DNA of 49,244 nt from Arthrobacter sp. PM3 (GCF_003352915.1 NZ_CP022314.1:1871668-1920911), one strand, 5' to 3'; shown: positions 27,024-37,932, counted from the first letter of the stretch. Numbers and translations: made by a program. The notes: generated by a model not told the origin, from the letters alone.

Positions 27024-27698
27024 TCAGGGCATGAACCGGTACCCGATGCCGGCCTCGGTGAGCAGGTGGCGCGGATTGGCGGTGTCCGGCTCCAGTTTGC
27101 GGCGCAGCTGGGCCATGTAGACCCGAAGGTAGTTCGTCTCCTTGGCGTACGCCGGACCCCAGACTTCCGAGAGTAACTGCTGCTGGGTGATGAGCTTTTC
27201 CGGGTTCCGGACCAGCATCTCCAGAATGTGCCATTCGGTCGGCGTGAGCCGTACGTCCTGGCCGTCCCGGATGACGCGGTGCTTGCCGAGGTCCACGGTG
27301 AAGGCCTTCGTGGTCACTACAGGTGCCTGCTCCTGGTCAACACTGCGGCGCAACAGGGCGCGGATCCTGGCCAGCAGCTCGTCGAGGCCGAACGGCTTCG
27401 TGATGTAGTCGTCCGCGCCGGCGTCGAGTGCTTCCACTTTGTCCTCGGAGCCGTGGCGGGCTGAGAGCACCAGGATCGGGACCTGGCTTGAGGCCCGGAG
27501 TTCCCGCAGCACCTTGGTGCCGTCGATGTCCGGCAGGCCGAGATCGAGGATGACCAGGGCCAAGGGGTGCTGGGATGCTGTCAGCAGGGCGGAGCGGCCG
27601 TCGGCCGCAGTGGTCACCGAGTAGCCATGGGCCTGCAGCGTGATTCGGAGCGCCCTGAGAAGGTGCGGGTCGTCGTCGACCACCAGGACGGCGGTCAT
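27024..27698 (-). CDS. kdpE: Response regulator of the Kdp potassium system
   Basis: The 224-residue OmpR/PhoB-type regulator has receiver residues VVDDDPHLLRAL, the phospho-acceptor Asp52 in LVILDLGLPDIDG and Lys in ITKPFG. The winged helix follows (RLTPTEWHILEMLVRNPEKL, then TNYLRVYMAQLRRKLEPD, ending in RHLLTEAGIGYRFMP). It overlaps kdpD by four bases. OmpR-type regulators bind 11-bp-spaced direct repeats; such repeats lie upstream of kdp and of both APC permeases in this window. Confidence 0.97.
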   Translation of the reverse strand: MTAVLVVDDDPHLLRALRITLQAHGYSVTTAADGRSALLTASQHPLALVILDLGLPDIDGTKVLRELRASSQVPILVLSARHGSEDKVEALDAGADDYITKPFGLDELLARIRALLRRSVDQEQAPVVTTKAFTVDLGKHRVIRDGQDVRLTPTEWHILEMLVRNPEKLITQQQLLSEVWGPAYAKETNYLRVYMAQLRRKLEPDTANPRHLLTEAGIGYRFMP

Positions 27699-30370
27699 CC
27701 GGCATCCGGTCCGGGCACGAGCGGCAGTGCATGGCGGCGCCCCAGGGCCGACTGCGGCTCGAGCGGGGCCTGGGCGCGGCGCGCGTCGAACGGCACGCCT
27801 GTGGACAGGGGAAGCCGGATGACCATCGTCAAACCGCCCCCCGGCGTCTCTTCCGCAGCCAGCGTTCCGCCCATCGCTTCGGTGAATCCTTTCGCTACGG
27901 CCAGTCCGAGCCCGATCCCGGTGGCCTGCGGTGTGTCATCGAGCCGCTGGAACGGGCGGAACATCTCGACGACACTCTCCGCCGGGACGCCCCGGCCATG
28001 GTCGATGATCCGCAGCTCGCCCGCAGGGTGCCCGTCGAGGGTCGCCGGGCTGAGGCCCCCGGCCGTGCCCACCAAGACGATATCCGAGTCCGGGGCGTAT
28101 TTCACGGCGTTTTCCACGATGTTCGCGATGACGCGTTCCAGCATTCCCGGGTCGGCGTCGATCTCCGGCATATTGGCGGGAAGGTCCACCCGCACCCTGC
28201 CCGGCGGGACGGCGCCGAGGGCGCCCGGAATCACCTCGAACCAGCGCACGGGCCTGAGGAGGGGATTGACGGCATCCGAGGTGATCCGGGACATGTCCAG
28301 CAGGTTACCCACCAGAATGTCCAGCCGGTCTGAGCATTCCTCGATGGTAGCCAGCAACTCCTTCTCCTCTTCGGGTGTGTAGTGGACGTCGTCGTGGCGC
28401 AGGCCGCCTACGGCGAGTTTGATCCCGGCCAGCGGGGTGCGCAGATCGTGGGACACGGCGCGCAGGATGGACGTGCGCATGGTGTTGCTCTCGGCCAGGC
28501 GCAGCATTTCCCGGCGGCTGACAACCAGCTGCTGGCGTTCAAGCTGGGCCGCCAGGTGGACGCCGAAGGCCCCCAGCAGGCGCCGGTCACTTGCCGGCAG
28601 GATCCGGCCGTAGAGGACCAACCGCGTCGTGGCATCGATCTCCTCGACGTTGTCGCCGGTGGCGGCATCGCCCCGCTCGCTACCGGCAACGGCAGGGATC
28701 TCGCCGGCTGCGGCGAGTACCCGCCATGGCCGGCCGCCGGCCGCGATCCCGGCGGCGTCCCCGGCATCGGGCTCCCGGCTGAACAACGCGGTGCCCCGGA
28801 CCTGGAAAACACCCAGCGCCTGCTCCAGCAGCGCCTGAACGGTGTCCTCCGAGCCGGCGGCGCCGCGGGTCAGGTCACCCAGCGTCGTTGCCTCGGCACG
28901 GGCCCGTGCGGCTTCCTTGGAACGGCGGGCTGAAAGGTCGACGACGACGGCAACGGTCGCCGAGACGCCCACGAACACCAGCAGGGCCAGGAAGTTCTGC
29001 GGATCGCTGATGGTCAGGTTGCCCACCGGCGGGGTGGAAAAGTAGTTCACCAGCAGACTGCTCCACAGCGCGGCCAGAATGGCAGGCCACAACCCGCCGA
29101 TCAGGGCCACTGCCACCGAACCTGTGAGCTGGACCAGCATGGCAGCGGCCACGTTCCGTTCCGGATTCAGGAGTGCGAGCAGGAGCTGCAGGATCATCGG
29201 GAGGAGCACAGCCAGGACGAATCCCACCGTGACCCTCATCCGGCCCAGGTCCCGCTCCCGGGAAGGACGGGTACCGTGGCCGCCAAGCGGGTGGGAGACC
29301 ATGTGGACGTCAATGTCGCCCGAATCGCGGACCACCCTGGTCCCGACCCCGCCGCCGAGCAGGTTTCCCATCAGCCCGGCGAATTTTCTGCGCCGGGAGA
29401 TGCCGACGACGATCTGGGTGGCGTTGACGCTGCGGGCGAAGTCCAGGAGCGCGGCTGCCGGATCCTCGCCGGTCACGATGTGGTAGCTGCCGCCCAGGTC
29501 TTGGATCAGGTGGCGCTGGGCCTCCAGCGCCTGGGGCGATTCGCTGGCCACACCATCGGCGGCCCGGACGTGGACCGCCAGCAGGTCACCGCCGTTGACG
29601 CGGTTGAGGATCCTTGCTCCCCGGCGGATCAGAACCTCCCCTTCGGCGCCGCCGGTCAGCCCGACTACGATGCGCTCGCGGGCCGGCCAGCTTTCCTCGA
29701 TGCCCTGTTCGGCCCGGTATCTGGCCAGGCCCTCGTCCACCCGGTCGGCCAGCCACAGGAGCGCGAGCTCCCGCAAGGCAGTGAGGTTGCCGAGCCGGAA
29801 GTAGTTCGAGAGGGCGGCATCGATCTTTTCGGGAGCGTAGATCTTGCCGTCGCCCAGACGCTGGCGGAGCAGTTCGGGGGAGATGTCGACGAGATGGATC
29901 TGGTCCGCCCGGCGGACGACGTCGTCCGGCACCGTCTCCGCCTGGTGGACGTCGGTGATGGCGCTGACGACGTCGCCCAGGGACGCGAGATGCTGGATAT
30001 TGACGGTGGTCAGGACGTCGATGCCTGCATCAAGAAGCGCATCGACATCCTGCCAGCGTTTGGGATTGCGGCTGCCCGGGATGTTGGTGTGGGCGTATTC
30101 GTCCACGATCGCGGTTTTCGGACTCCGGGCCAGGACGGCGTCGAGGTCCATCTCTTCAAACTCTGTCCCGCGGTAGGGCAGGCGCCGGGGCGGGATGACT
30201 TCCAGGCCCTCCAGGAGCGCGCGCGTTTCGCTGCGTCCGTGGTCCATGGCGAACGCGACCACAACGTCCTCGCCGCGCTTGCCCAGACGGTGCGCCTCTT
30301 CAAGCATCTCGTAGGTCTTGCCGACCCCGGGTGCAGCCCCCAGGAAGATGCGCAGCGTTCCACGTGCCAT
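27695..30370 (-). CDS. kdpD: Osmosensitive potassium sensor histidine kinase
   Basis: The 891-residue product has the N-terminal KdpD domain with P-loop FLGAAPGVGKTYEMLEEAHR and DEYAHTNIPGSRNPKRWQDV, then a Usp-like domain (GLTGGAEGEVLIRRGARILN). Four membrane helices lie around residues 375-480 (VGFVLAVLLPMILQLLLALL, ALIGGLWPAILAALWSSLLV, LALLVFVGVSATVAVVVDLS). A GAF-like region, the phospho-His motif SHDLRTPLAGIK and an ATPase domain follow (DHGRGVPAESVVEMF, GIGLGLAVAKGF). It senses low K+ or osmotic stress and phosphorylates KdpE. It lies 12 bases after kdpC in the same operon. Confidence 0.97.
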   Translation of the reverse strand: MARGTLRIFLGAAPGVGKTYEMLEEAHRLGKRGEDVVVAFAMDHGRSETRALLEGLEVIPPRRLPYRGTEFEEMDLDAVLARSPKTAIVDEYAHTNIPGSRNPKRWQDVDALLDAGIDVLTTVNIQHLASLGDVVSAITDVHQAETVPDDVVRRADQIHLVDISPELLRQRLGDGKIYAPEKIDAALSNYFRLGNLTALRELALLWLADRVDEGLARYRAEQGIEESWPARERIVVGLTGGAEGEVLIRRGARILNRVNGGDLLAVHVRAADGVASESPQALEAQRHLIQDLGGSYHIVTGEDPAAALLDFARSVNATQIVVGISRRRKFAGLMGNLLGGGVGTRVVRDSGDIDVHMVSHPLGGHGTRPSRERDLGRMRVTVGFVLAVLLPMILQLLLALLNPERNVAAAMLVQLTGSVAVALIGGLWPAILAALWSSLLVNYFSTPPVGNLTISDPQNFLALLVFVGVSATVAVVVDLSARRSKEAARARAEATTLGDLTRGAAGSEDTVQALLEQALGVFQVRGTALFSREPDAGDAAGIAAGGRPWRVLAAAGEIPAVAGSERGDAATGDNVEEIDATTRLVLYGRILPASDRRLLGAFGVHLAAQLERQQLVVSRREMLRLAESNTMRTSILRAVSHDLRTPLAGIKLAVGGLRHDDVHYTPEEEKELLATIEECSDRLDILVGNLLDMSRITSDAVNPLLRPVRWFEVIPGALGAVPPGRVRVDLPANMPEIDADPGMLERVIANIVENAVKYAPDSDIVLVGTAGGLSPATLDGHPAGELRIIDHGRGVPAESVVEMFRPFQRLDDTPQATGIGLGLAVAKGFTEAMGGTLAAEETPGGGLTMVIRLPLSTGVPFDARRAQAPLEPQSALGRRHALPLVPGPDAG

Positions 30371-30382
30371 GGCGTCATTCTT

Positions 30383-31009
30383 TCACTTGGACGGCGGCGC
30401 CAGCGACGCTTTGGCGGCGGCCACATCGAGGTTCAGGGCCGTCACGTTGACAGCTGGCTGGCCGAGGAAGGCCGCGAGGCCGCTGCTGGTGTGCCGGTCC
30501 ACCAGCGCCGCGACAGTTCCGGTGCTGAGGCCCTGTGCTGCGGCTACCCGCGGAACTTGAAGCCGGGCGTACGCCGGGGAGATGTCCGGATCCAGTCCCG
30601 ATCCGCTGGCGGTCACGGCGTCGGCGGGGACCTGGGCCTCGCTGACCCGTTCAGCGGCGGCGACGGCGGCCCGGTTGGCGGTGACGGCGTCGAGCAGTTT
30701 CGGGTCGTTGGGGCCGAGGTTGCTGGCCGAGGACGATGCCGGGTCCCATTTCACGGCCGAGGGCCGGGCGTGGAACCACCGCGGATCCTGGGTTCCTGCG
30801 TCGTTGGCGGCGACCTGAACGATCAGGGCCGAGGCCGCGGGGTTGCCGGCCGGGTCTTTGATGATGGAGCCGTTGGCCTGGTAGGGGGCGATGAGCTGTC
30901 CGGCGCCGAAGACAGCCAGGGGGTAGGCCACGCCGAGGACGAGCGTGGCGAAGAGCAGGAACCGGGCGGCGGTGCCTGCTTGGCGGAGGTAGCCGGTGAG
31001 TGTGTTCAT
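30383..31009 (-). CDS. kdpC: Potassium-transporting ATPase subunit C
   Basis: The 208-residue product has one N-terminal membrane helix (FLLFATLVLGVAYPLAVFG) and a soluble part with the conserved PRWFHARPSA, DAVTASGSGLDPDISPAYA and VPRVAAAQGLS motifs. It stabilises the KdpA-KdpB complex and supports ATP binding. Ten bases separate it from kdpB. Confidence 0.97.
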   Translation of the reverse strand: MNTLTGYLRQAGTAARFLLFATLVLGVAYPLAVFGAGQLIAPYQANGSIIKDPAGNPAASALIVQVAANDAGTQDPRWFHARPSAVKWDPASSSASNLGPNDPKLLDAVTANRAAVAAAERVSEAQVPADAVTASGSGLDPDISPAYARLQVPRVAAAQGLSTGTVAALVDRHTSSGLAAFLGQPAVNVTALNLDVAAAKASLAPPSK

Positions 31010-31019
31010 GGGGGTGTTC

Positions 31020-33158
31020 CTAGCCGATCCCGGGGATGAGGGCGATCATGAGGTCGATGATTTTGATGCCGATGAACGGGGCGATGAGCCCGCCGAGCCC
31101 GTAGATCAGCAGGTTCCGGCCGAGCGCCTGGTTGGCGGAGACGGCGCGGTATTTGACGCCGCGGAGCGCGAGCGGCACCAAGGCGATGATGATCAGGGCG
31201 TTGAAGATCACCGCCGAGAGGATGGCCGAGGACGGCGTCGCGAGTCCCATGATGTTCAGGAGCCCGAGCCCGGGGAATGCAGCGGTGAAGAGGGCCGGGA
31301 CGATCGCGAAGTACTTGGCGACGTCGTTGGCGACCGAGAAGGTGGTCAGTGCACCCCGGGTGATGAGCAACTGTTTGCCGATGCCGACGATGTTGATGAG
31401 CTTGGTGGGATCGGAATCGAGATCCACCATGTTGGCAGCGTCCTTGGCGGCCGGGGTTCCCGAGTTCATGGCGACGCCGACGTCCGCCGCGGCCAGGGCC
31501 GGGGCGTCGTTGGTGCCGTCGCCGGTCATGGCCACCAGCCGGCCGGCGGCCTGCTCCTTCTTGATGACCGCGAGCTTGTCCTCCGGGGTTGCTTCGGCGA
31601 GGAAGTCATCAACGCCGGCCTCGGCGGCGATCGCCTTGGCGGTGATGGGGTTGTCGCCGGTGATCATCACGGTCCGGATGCCCATTTGCCTCAGTTCGGC
31701 GAAGCGGGCGTGCATGCCGGGCTTGACGACATCGGCAAGGTGGATGGCGCCCAGGATGTCTGCCTGGCCGTCCTTGCCCACCTGGGCGACCAGCAGGGGC
31801 GTGCCGCCCAGGGCGGAGATTTCCTGGACCCGGTGGTCGACCTCCGCCGGGCAATGCCCGCCGTGCTCGGTCACGAAAGCCGTCACCGTGGAGGCGGCGC
31901 CTTTGCGGATCTGCAGCCCGTCAAGGTCGAGCCCGCTCATCCGCGTCGTGGCACTGAAGGGGACCACGGCAAAATCGCTGGAGCTGCGCTCAAGGGTGGC
32001 CAGATCTGTCCCGGTCACGCCCTTGTCAGCGGCGAGGTCCACGATGGAGCGCCCCTCAGGGGTTTCGTCGGCCAGGCTGCAGACGCGTGCCGCTTCGATG
32101 AGCCGGGTCCTGTCCACGTGGTTGGCGGGGAAGAAATTGACCGCGCGGCGGTTGCCGTAGGTGATGGTCCCGGTCTTGTCCAACAGGAGCGTGGTGATGT
32201 CGCCGGCGGTCTCCACGGCCCGGCCGGAGGTGGCCAGCACGTTGTGCTGGACCAGGCGGTCCATGCCGGCGATGCCGATGGCCGGGACGAGCGCCCCGAT
32301 GGTGGTGGGGATCAGGCAGACCAGCAGGGCCACCAACACGATCGGGGACGGGCTGGCGCCGGCCAGGGCAGCAAACGGGGCCAGGGACATGGTGACGGCC
32401 AGGAACACGATGGTCAGGGACACCAGCAGCACGTGCAGGGCGATTTCGTTGGGGGTCTTCTGCCGCACGGCACCCTCGACGAGTTTGATCATCCGGTCGA
32501 TGAAGGTCTGTCCCGGCTCGGCGGTGATGCGGATGACGATCCGGTCCGAGAGGACCCTCGTGCCGCCCGTGACCGAGGAACGGTCGCCGCCGGATTCGCG
32601 GATCACCGGGGCCGATTCGCCGGTGATGGTCGATTCGTCGACGCTGGCCAGGCCTTCGATGATTTCGCCGTCCGAGGGGATGACGTCGCCGGCCTCGCAG
32701 ATCACGACGTCGCCCCGCCGCAGATCCGTGCCGGGAATGTCTTTGGTGCTGCCGTCGGGCTGCCGGAGCCGGGCCTGGACGCCTTTGCGGCTGGCGCGGA
32801 GGCTGTCGGCCTGGGCTTTGCCGCGGCCTTCGGCGATGGACTCGGACAGGGTGCCGAAGAGGACGGTGAGCCACAGCCAGGCCGTGACGGCGATGCCGAA
32901 CACCGAAGGTCGGTATAGCGAGATCGCGGTGCACAGTGCGGCCCCGACCAGCACGGTGAACATGACCGGGGAATGGATCATCTGCCGCGGGGCAAGTTTC
33001 CGGACTGCGAGCGGCAGGGCGGCGGCGACGGACGTGATCGTCAGTTTGGCCGGGGCCTTGGTGTGGTGCTTGTGCTCGCCGGGGGTGCCGAGGGGGTTGC
33101 CGTCGGCGTAGGTGGCGGCGGCGAAGTCCGGGGCTGATGCCGTGCTAGACCGGGTCAT
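31020..33158 (-). CDS. kdpB: Potassium-transporting ATPase subunit B (P-type ATPase)
   Basis: The 712-residue catalytic subunit has TGES in [14 protein letters not shown], the phosphorylated Asp in [14 protein letters not shown], the nucleotide-binding [14 protein letters not shown] region, [15 protein letters not shown] and [20 protein letters not shown]. Membrane helices are at both ends, including [20 protein letters not shown]. It hydrolyses ATP to drive K+ import through KdpA. It overlaps kdpA by four bases. Confidence 0.98.
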   Translation of the reverse strand: MTRSSTASAPDFAAATYADGNPLGTPGEHKHHTKAPAKLTITSVAAALPLAVRKLAPRQMIHSPVMFTVLVGAALCTAISLYRPSVFGIAVTAWLWLTVLFGTLSESIAEGRGKAQADSLRASRKGVQARLRQPDGSTKDIPGTDLRRGDVVICEAGDVIPSDGEIIEGLASVDESTITGESAPVIRESGGDRSSVTGGTRVLSDRIVIRITAEPGQTFIDRMIKLVEGAVRQKTPNEIALHVLLVSLTIVFLAVTMSLAPFAALAGASPSPIVLVALLVCLIPTTIGALVPAIGIAGMDRLVQHNVLATSGRAVETAGDITTLLLDKTGTITYGNRRAVNFFPANHVDRTRLIEAARVCSLADETPEGRSIVDLAADKGVTGTDLATLERSSSDFAVVPFSATTRMSGLDLDGLQIRKGAASTVTAFVTEHGGHCPAEVDHRVQEISALGGTPLLVAQVGKDGQADILGAIHLADVVKPGMHARFAELRQMGIRTVMITGDNPITAKAIAAEAGVDDFLAEATPEDKLAVIKKEQAAGRLVAMTGDGTNDAPALAAADVGVAMNSGTPAAKDAANMVDLDSDPTKLINIVGIGKQLLITRGALTTFSVANDVAKYFAIVPALFTAAFPGLGLLNIMGLATPSSAILSAVIFNALIIIALVPLALRGVKYRAVSANQALGRNLLIYGLGGLIAPFIGIKIIDLMIALIPGIG

Positions 33159-34822
33159 TTCAGGAGTCCTTCTGCGAGGGGGCCCAGGGCAAGGGCCGGG
33201 AAGTAGCTCAGGGCGGTCATGATCACCGTCACGCCGAGCAGCAGGCCGCCGAACAGGAGGCCGTGGGTGGGGACCGTGCCGGCCGAGGCGGGAATCTTGC
33301 CCTGACGGGCGAGGGAGCCGGCGAGGGCGAGGACCAGAACAATCGGGAGGAATCGGCCCAGCAGCATCGCCAGGCCCATCATGACCGACAGGAACGGGCC
33401 CGAAGTGGTGATGCCGCCGAACGCGGAGCCGTTGTTGTTGGCCCCGGAGGTGAAGGCGTAAAGCACTTCGCTGAACTGATGCGGGCCGGTGGCCGGGGCG
33501 TTAGCCATGGCGTCCGGCAACAGGACGGTAATGCCGGCCAGGGCCAGGACCAGGGTCGGGGTGACGAGGATGTACATGGCCGCCAGTTTCATTTCCGTCG
33601 GACCGATCTTCTTGCCCAAATACTCCGGGGTACGCCCGACCATCAGCCCGGCGATGAAGACGGAGATGATGGACAGGATCAGCAGGCCGTAGAGCCCGGA
33701 GCCGGTTCCGCCGGGGGCCACCTCACCGAGCATCATGTTCACCATCGCGACGCCGCCGGCCAGCGGCGGCAGGGAATCGTGGGCGACGTTGACGGCGCCG
33801 GTGGAGGTCAGCGTGGTAGACGTGGCGAAGATCGCGCTGGGCACCGGTCCGAAGCGCTGTTCAAAGCCTTCGCCCAGGCCGCCGGCCGCCGCCGTCGCGG
33901 TGCCCTGGCCGAAAGCCACGGCCCATCCCATCAGGGAAACCGATGCCAGCCACAGGGTGCCCATCACCGCGGCCACCGTGTAGCCCTGCCTCTGGTCACC
34001 CACCATCCGGCCGAAGGCGTACGGCAGGGCCGAGGGGATGAGCAGGAGCAGGAAGACCTCGAAGAAGCTGATGAGGGCGCTGGGGTTCTCGAACGGGTGG
34101 GCGGAGTTGGCGTTGAAGTAGCCGCCGCCGTTGGTCCCGAGTTCCTTGATGGCTTCCTGGGACGCGACCGGGCCGCCCGGAATGCTCTGCTGGATCCCGG
34201 CGGCCTGATTGACGACGTCGGTGGGCCAGAAGTTCTGTACGATGCCGCCCAGGACCATCACCACCGCCGCGACGAACGCCAGCGGCAGCAGGACCCGGAA
34301 CGAAGTCCGGGCCAGGTCCACCCAGAAGTTTCCCAGCCGCTGCGTCCTCGTGCGGGCGATGCCGCGGATGAGGGCGACGACGACGACGATACCGACTGCC
34401 GCGGAGAGGAAGTTCTGCACCGCCAGCAGGCACATCTGCACGAAGATGCCCACCGTGGCCTCGGGGGCGTATGTCTGCCAGTTCGTGTTGGTCACGAAGG
34501 AAATGGCGGTGTTCATGGCGACCCAGGGATCCACGCCGGGCAGCGAACCGCTGCCCGGCAGGACGCCCTGCAGCCGCTGGAGGCCGAACACGGCCAGGAT
34601 CGAGACGAGCGAGAACGCCAGGACGCTGCGCAAGTAGACGGGCCAGGTCTGCTCGGTGCCGGCGTCGACCCCGGCGAGCCGGTAGAACAGACGCTCGGGC
34701 CGGGATGACGTTGTTCCCTCAAAGACCCGGGCCAGATAGATGCCCAAGGGCTTGTGCACGGCTGCCAGCACGATAAGAAGTGCCGCCACCTGGGCAGCGA
34801 AGGATGCGGGATCGAAAGTCAT
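33155..34822 (-). CDS. kdpA: Potassium-transporting ATPase subunit A (K+ channel-like subunit)
   Basis: The 555-residue integral membrane subunit has selectivity-filter-like loops seen as [46 protein letters not shown] and [14 protein letters not shown]. It has about ten hydrophobic helices, ending [18 protein letters not shown]. The four pore repeats are all present. It follows kdpF by seven bases. Confidence 0.98.
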   Translation of the reverse strand: MTFDPASFAAQVAALLIVLAAVHKPLGIYLARVFEGTTSSRPERLFYRLAGVDAGTEQTWPVYLRSVLAFSLVSILAVFGLQRLQGVLPGSGSLPGVDPWVAMNTAISFVTNTNWQTYAPEATVGIFVQMCLLAVQNFLSAAVGIVVVVALIRGIARTRTQRLGNFWVDLARTSFRVLLPLAFVAAVVMVLGGIVQNFWPTDVVNQAAGIQQSIPGGPVASQEAIKELGTNGGGYFNANSAHPFENPSALISFFEVFLLLLIPSALPYAFGRMVGDQRQGYTVAAVMGTLWLASVSLMGWAVAFGQGTATAAAGGLGEGFEQRFGPVPSAIFATSTTLTSTGAVNVAHDSLPPLAGGVAMVNMMLGEVAPGGTGSGLYGLLILSIISVFIAGLMVGRTPEYLGKKIGPTEMKLAAMYILVTPTLVLALAGITVLLPDAMANAPATGPHQFSEVLYAFTSGANNNGSAFGGITTSGPFLSVMMGLAMLLGRFLPIVLVLALAGSLARQGKIPASAGTVPTHGLLFGGLLLGVTVIMTALSYFPALALGPLAEGLLK

Positions 34823-34829
34823 AGCCCGA

Positions 34830-34928
34830 TCACCACTTTTCAGGATGGATCAGGACAACCAGCAGGTAGCCGAAGAGGCACAGCCCGGCCAGCAGCAGAA
34901 CGAGCCACATCACCGCGTCGGCGCTCAT
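34830..34928 (-). CDS. kdpF: KdpF small membrane subunit
   Basis: This 32-residue protein reads MSADAVMWLVLLLAGLCLFG followed by YLLVVLIHPEKW, one transmembrane helix with the typical KdpF HPEKW end. It stabilises the KdpABC complex. Its ATG overlaps the stop of the 39-codon ORF upstream (ATGA), and it lies immediately before kdpA. Confidence 0.93.
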   Translation of the reverse strand: MSADAVMWLVLLLAGLCLFGYLLVVLIHPEKW

Positions 34929-35044
34929 TTGCCGCTCTCCGGCCGCTCATCGGCGCTGCCGACCATTCCGGCCAGGGCGTGGCCGGCCCACATAACGAAC
35001 CCCATGGACACCATGAGGATTCCGAGAACAGCCAGATCGGCCAT
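34925..35044 (-). CDS. Small membrane ORF upstream of and overlapping kdpF
   Basis: Minus-strand ATG at 35044 gives 39 residues: MADLAVLGILMVSMGFVMWA, then GHALAGMVGSADERPESGK. It has one hydrophobic helix and a polar tail. AAAGGA lies 8 bases before the ATG. Its stop overlaps the kdpF start as ATGA, so it is coupled to kdpF translation. It is downstream of both KdpE-like boxes and would be the first cistron of the operon. No family is recognised. It could be a further small Kdp subunit or a leader peptide. Confidence 0.75.
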   Translation of the reverse strand: MADLAVLGILMVSMGFVMWAGHALAGMVGSADERPESGK

Positions 35045-35115
35045 TTCAGGTTCCTTTCATCCGCGCCCCGTTTGCGGGGCTACTGAAAGTCAACTCCTCG
35101 GCAGGGCGGAATATC

Positions 35116-35137
35116 GGGTTCCTGATGGTTTCCTAAC
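35116..35137 (-). promoter_or_regulatory. Predicted KdpE box K1 (kdp operon)
   Basis: On the minus strand it reads GTTAGGAAACC followed by ATCAGGAACCC, an 11-bp-spaced direct repeat of the type OmpR-family regulators bind. It lies about 70 bases upstream of the first kdp cistron. Matching sites occur at 35148-35169, 37260-37281 and 38141-38162. Confidence 0.65.
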
Positions 35138-35147
35138 ACCCGCGGGC

Positions 35148-35169
35148 AGGATCTTGACGCCGTCTTAAC
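35148..35169 (-). promoter_or_regulatory. Predicted KdpE box K2 (kdp operon)
   Basis: On the minus strand it reads GTTAAGACGGC followed by GTCAAGATCCT, two 11-bp repeats. It lies 32 bp (three helical turns) upstream of box K1, on the same DNA face. Two sites in phase suit cooperative binding of phosphorylated KdpE. Confidence 0.65.
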
Positions 35170-35201
35170 GTGCCCTCGCGCAACGGTCCGCCGGAGGACT
35201 T

Positions 35202-37178
35202 TCAGCCGACGTGGACCCAGGGCCGCCGGGTGACGTCGGGTTCGGCCTCGCGCAGCACCTCGCGGGTGACGGGGGCGATTTCGCCTTCGCCGAAGGCCAG
35301 GAACCGCAGGAGGTTGCTGACCGGGTTGCCCTCCGTCCAGCGGAAGTAGATGTGCGGCATCAGCCCGGTCACGTCGCGGATGTGCAGCAGCACGGAGGCG
35401 ATCGTATTGGGGACGACGGGTCCGTGGACTTCCAGGATCTGGTACCCGTGCCGGATGACCCCGCGGACCTCGAGTTCGGTCTCGAAGTCGGAGGAGTCGT
35501 CCACGACCACTTCCAGGAACAGAGCCCGGTAGTCCACCGGGAGGTGGCTGACCTCGATCGCGGAGGTCAGCTTGTCCCGGTACGCCTCGGCGCTGAGGCG
35601 CAGCGGCTCGTGGGCGATGATCGCGATTGGCCCTTCCACCGTGGAGGACACGAATTCCAGTGCCTCCCGATCCATGTGGACATGGGTGGCGTGGAGCTCG
35701 AAGGAGCGCCGGATCCGCGAGAGCAGCGAGATCACGATGATCCCCACGATGAAGAACGCCGCGATCCGGATGCCTTCGGGCCGCTCGAAGATGTTGGCCA
35801 CCGTGGTGTAGATGAACACGACGGCGATGACGCCGAACCCGATGGTTCGTCTGGGCTGTTTCCCGCGCCGGGCGGACAGCGTGACGGCGACCGCGGCGGA
35901 CGTCATCAGGACCAGGACGCCGGTGGCGTACGCGCCGCCCTGGGCGTCGACGTCGGCGTCAAAAAGCCAGGTGATCAGGAACCCGACCGCCGTGAACACC
36001 AGGACCAGCGGCCGCACGGCCCGCGCCCACCCGGGAGCCATGCCGTACCGGGGCAGGTAGCGCGGGACCAGGTTCAGGAGCCCGGCCATCGCGGAGGCCC
36101 CGGCGAACCACAAGATGGCAATGGTGCTGATGTCGTAGACCGTCCCGAACCCGGGTCCCAGGTATTCGTGCGCCAGGTAGGCCAGGGCACGCCCGTTCGC
36201 CTGGCCGCCCGGCTGGAATTCCTGCTCCGGGATAAGCACCACGGTGGTGAAGCTGGTCGTGATGAGGAAGGCGCTCATAATGATGGCGGCGGTGGTCAGC
36301 AGTTGGCGGGCACCAGCAATCCGGCCCACCGGTTTGTCTTCGGTGTCGCCCGGGCGTCCCTTGATCTGTGGCATCACGGCGACGCCGGTCTCGAAGCCGG
36401 ACAGGCCCAGGGCCAGTTTGGGGAAAACCAGCAGCGCGATGCCCACCACCATCAGCGGGCTCCCGTGCTGGGTGGTGAGGGCCACCCACCAGTTGTCGAC
36501 CGCCACCGGGTGGACGATGACTTCGAAGATGCTCGTGATCACCACGATCACGTTCAGCCCGAGGTACAGCCCGACCAGGACGACGGCGACGCCGATCGCC
36601 TCCTTGAACCCGCGCAGGAACACCGCGCCGAGCAGGGCCAGCAGGAACAGGGTGACCGGCACGTTCTGGCCCTGCAGCCAGCCTGGAACGAGGGGGTTCT
36701 GGATGGCGTGCGCGGTCGCGTCGGCGGCGGAGAGCGTCATGGTGATCATGAAGTCCGTCGCCGCGAACCCCAGCAGGACCAGCACCAGGAGCTTGCCGCC
36801 CCAGCGCGGCATCAGCCGCTCGAGCATGGCAATTGAGCCTTCACCGCGGTGGCTTTCACCGGCAACCCTTCGGTAGACGGGCAAGGCACCGAACAGGGTC
36901 ACAATCACCAGCACCACGGTGGCCAACGGCGAAATCACGCCCGCGGCCAGTGCGGCGATCGCCGGCTGATAACCGAGCGTGGAGAAGTAATCGACGCCTG
37001 TCAGGCACATGACCTGCCACCAGTGATGCTTCTTCAGATGCGAGTCGCTCACTGCGCCAGGCCCCTGGTGGATGCCCTTGGCGTCCTGCAGGCCGAACAG
37101 CAGCCATCGTCTGAAGTTGTCCCCGGCTCCCGGCCGTGCAGCTGAGGGATCCGCAGGCGGCCTGCTCATCGTGGTCAT
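35202..37178 (-). CDS. APC-superfamily permease, paralogue 1 (probable K+-linked transporter)
   Basis: The 658-residue protein has about 11-12 membrane helices ([60 protein letters not shown]) and a cytosolic C-terminal domain of about 150 residues beginning [20 protein letters not shown]. The fold is of the amino acid-polyamine-cation superfamily, which includes Kup/KimA-type K+ importers; the substrate is not proven. ATG 37178 is preceded by GAGAGG; the frame is open upstream but that part lacks membrane-protein character. A predicted KdpE box lies 82 bases upstream. It is about 90% identical to the protein at 38244-40220. The last 380 or so bases of the two genes differ at only about three positions that I found. 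Confidence 0.9.
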   Translation of the reverse strand: MTTMSRPPADPSAARPGAGDNFRRWLLFGLQDAKGIHQGPGAVSDSHLKKHHWWQVMCLTGVDYFSTLGYQPAIAALAAGVISPLATVVLVIVTLFGALPVYRRVAGESHRGEGSIAMLERLMPRWGGKLLVLVLLGFAATDFMITMTLSAADATAHAIQNPLVPGWLQGQNVPVTLFLLALLGAVFLRGFKEAIGVAVVLVGLYLGLNVIVVITSIFEVIVHPVAVDNWWVALTTQHGSPLMVVGIALLVFPKLALGLSGFETGVAVMPQIKGRPGDTEDKPVGRIAGARQLLTTAAIIMSAFLITTSFTTVVLIPEQEFQPGGQANGRALAYLAHEYLGPGFGTVYDISTIAILWFAGASAMAGLLNLVPRYLPRYGMAPGWARAVRPLVLVFTAVGFLITWLFDADVDAQGGAYATGVLVLMTSAAVAVTLSARRGKQPRRTIGFGVIAVVFIYTTVANIFERPEGIRIAAFFIVGIIVISLLSRIRRSFELHATHVHMDREALEFVSSTVEGPIAIIAHEPLRLSAEAYRDKLTSAIEVSHLPVDYRALFLEVVVDDSSDFETELEVRGVIRHGYQILEVHGPVVPNTIASVLLHIRDVTGLMPHIYFRWTEGNPVSNLLRFLAFGEGEIAPVTREVLREAEPDVTRRPWVHVG

Positions 37179-37259
37179 CTTTGCCTCTCCGCGCGATGCC
37201 CACCATCGTGTTAATTGCCGACGATAGCACCGGGGCCGGGAGCGGCTCCCGGCCCGGGG

Positions 37260-37281
37260 GAGATCTTGACGGATCTTTAAC
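37260..37281 (-). promoter_or_regulatory. Predicted KdpE box K3 (permease 1)
   Basis: On the minus strand it reads GTTAAAGATCC followed by GTCAAGATCTC, again two 11-bp repeats. It lies about 82 bases upstream of the permease start at 37178. This links the permease to the kdp regulon. Confidence 0.6.
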
Positions 37282-37311
37282 ACGGTCCAGGCTCCGGCTG
37301 GAGGGCCTGTG

Positions 37312-37932
37312 TCAGTGAGTTGCGGCGGGAACAGGGATTTCGACGTAAAGGATGAATCCGATCGCTGCCGGCATATACCAGTGCCGGCGGCGCCGTGCAG
37401 GCCGGTACAGGTGACCGAATGGATCTGTCACGTGGACATGTGCCAACAGGTCCTGGTGGGCGAGCCGGCGGTCGATGTCCGCCATGCCGGACGGGTGCGA
37501 TGCGCGGCCATCGATGTCAAGGGACCAGGCGCCCCCGGCCGGGGCCGTTCCGCGCTCCAGGGCGAGGGTTTCGAACAGGTCCGAGACCACTTCGTCCCGG
37601 GTGACGGGGTAGAAGCGGCGGAGCCGGTACCCTTCCGGGTGCGTGTCTTGCGCGTCCATCCAGGCGTGGCGGAGCCAGTGGAATTCCACCGGGCCGCGGG
37701 AGGGCCCGAGGACCAGGTGGCGGTGCGGATCCAAGGCCAGACGATAGGCGCTGCCGCTGCGGTCGATGATGCAGGCAGCTTCTTCGACGTACTCAAAGGC
37801 CGTCATCAGAGCCTGTTCCGACTGGTGATACGAAAACTCCCCGCTGTCATCGACGGCGACGAAATCACGGGTGGGACTGGCTCCGGTGGGAAGACCGGAC
37901 AGGTCCTCCATGCGCCGGGACGTGGTGTTCAT
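37312..37932 (-). CDS. Hypothetical protein between the permease genes
   Basis: The 206-residue product starts [23 protein letters not shown] 37932 has CAGGAG about 10 bases upstream; an earlier start at 37989 lacks one. The product is soluble for most of its length ([40 protein letters not shown]) and ends in a hydrophobic segment ([20 protein letters not shown]), possibly a single tail anchor. It is not recognised. Being enclosed by two K+-regulated transporters, it may take part in the same stress response. Upstream 37933-38118 holds no gene; it has a perfect palindrome CGCAAATTTGCG at 38053-38064. Confidence 0.75.
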   Translation of the reverse strand: MNTTSRRMEDLSGLPTGASPTRDFVAVDDSGEFSYHQSEQALMTAFEYVEEAACIIDRSGSAYRLALDPHRHLVLGPSRGPVEFHWLRHAWMDAQDTHPEGYRLRRFYPVTRDEVVSDLFETLALERGTAPAGGAWSLDIDGRASHPSGMADIDRRLAHQDLLAHVHVTDPFGHLYRPARRRRHWYMPAAIGFILYVEIPVPAATH

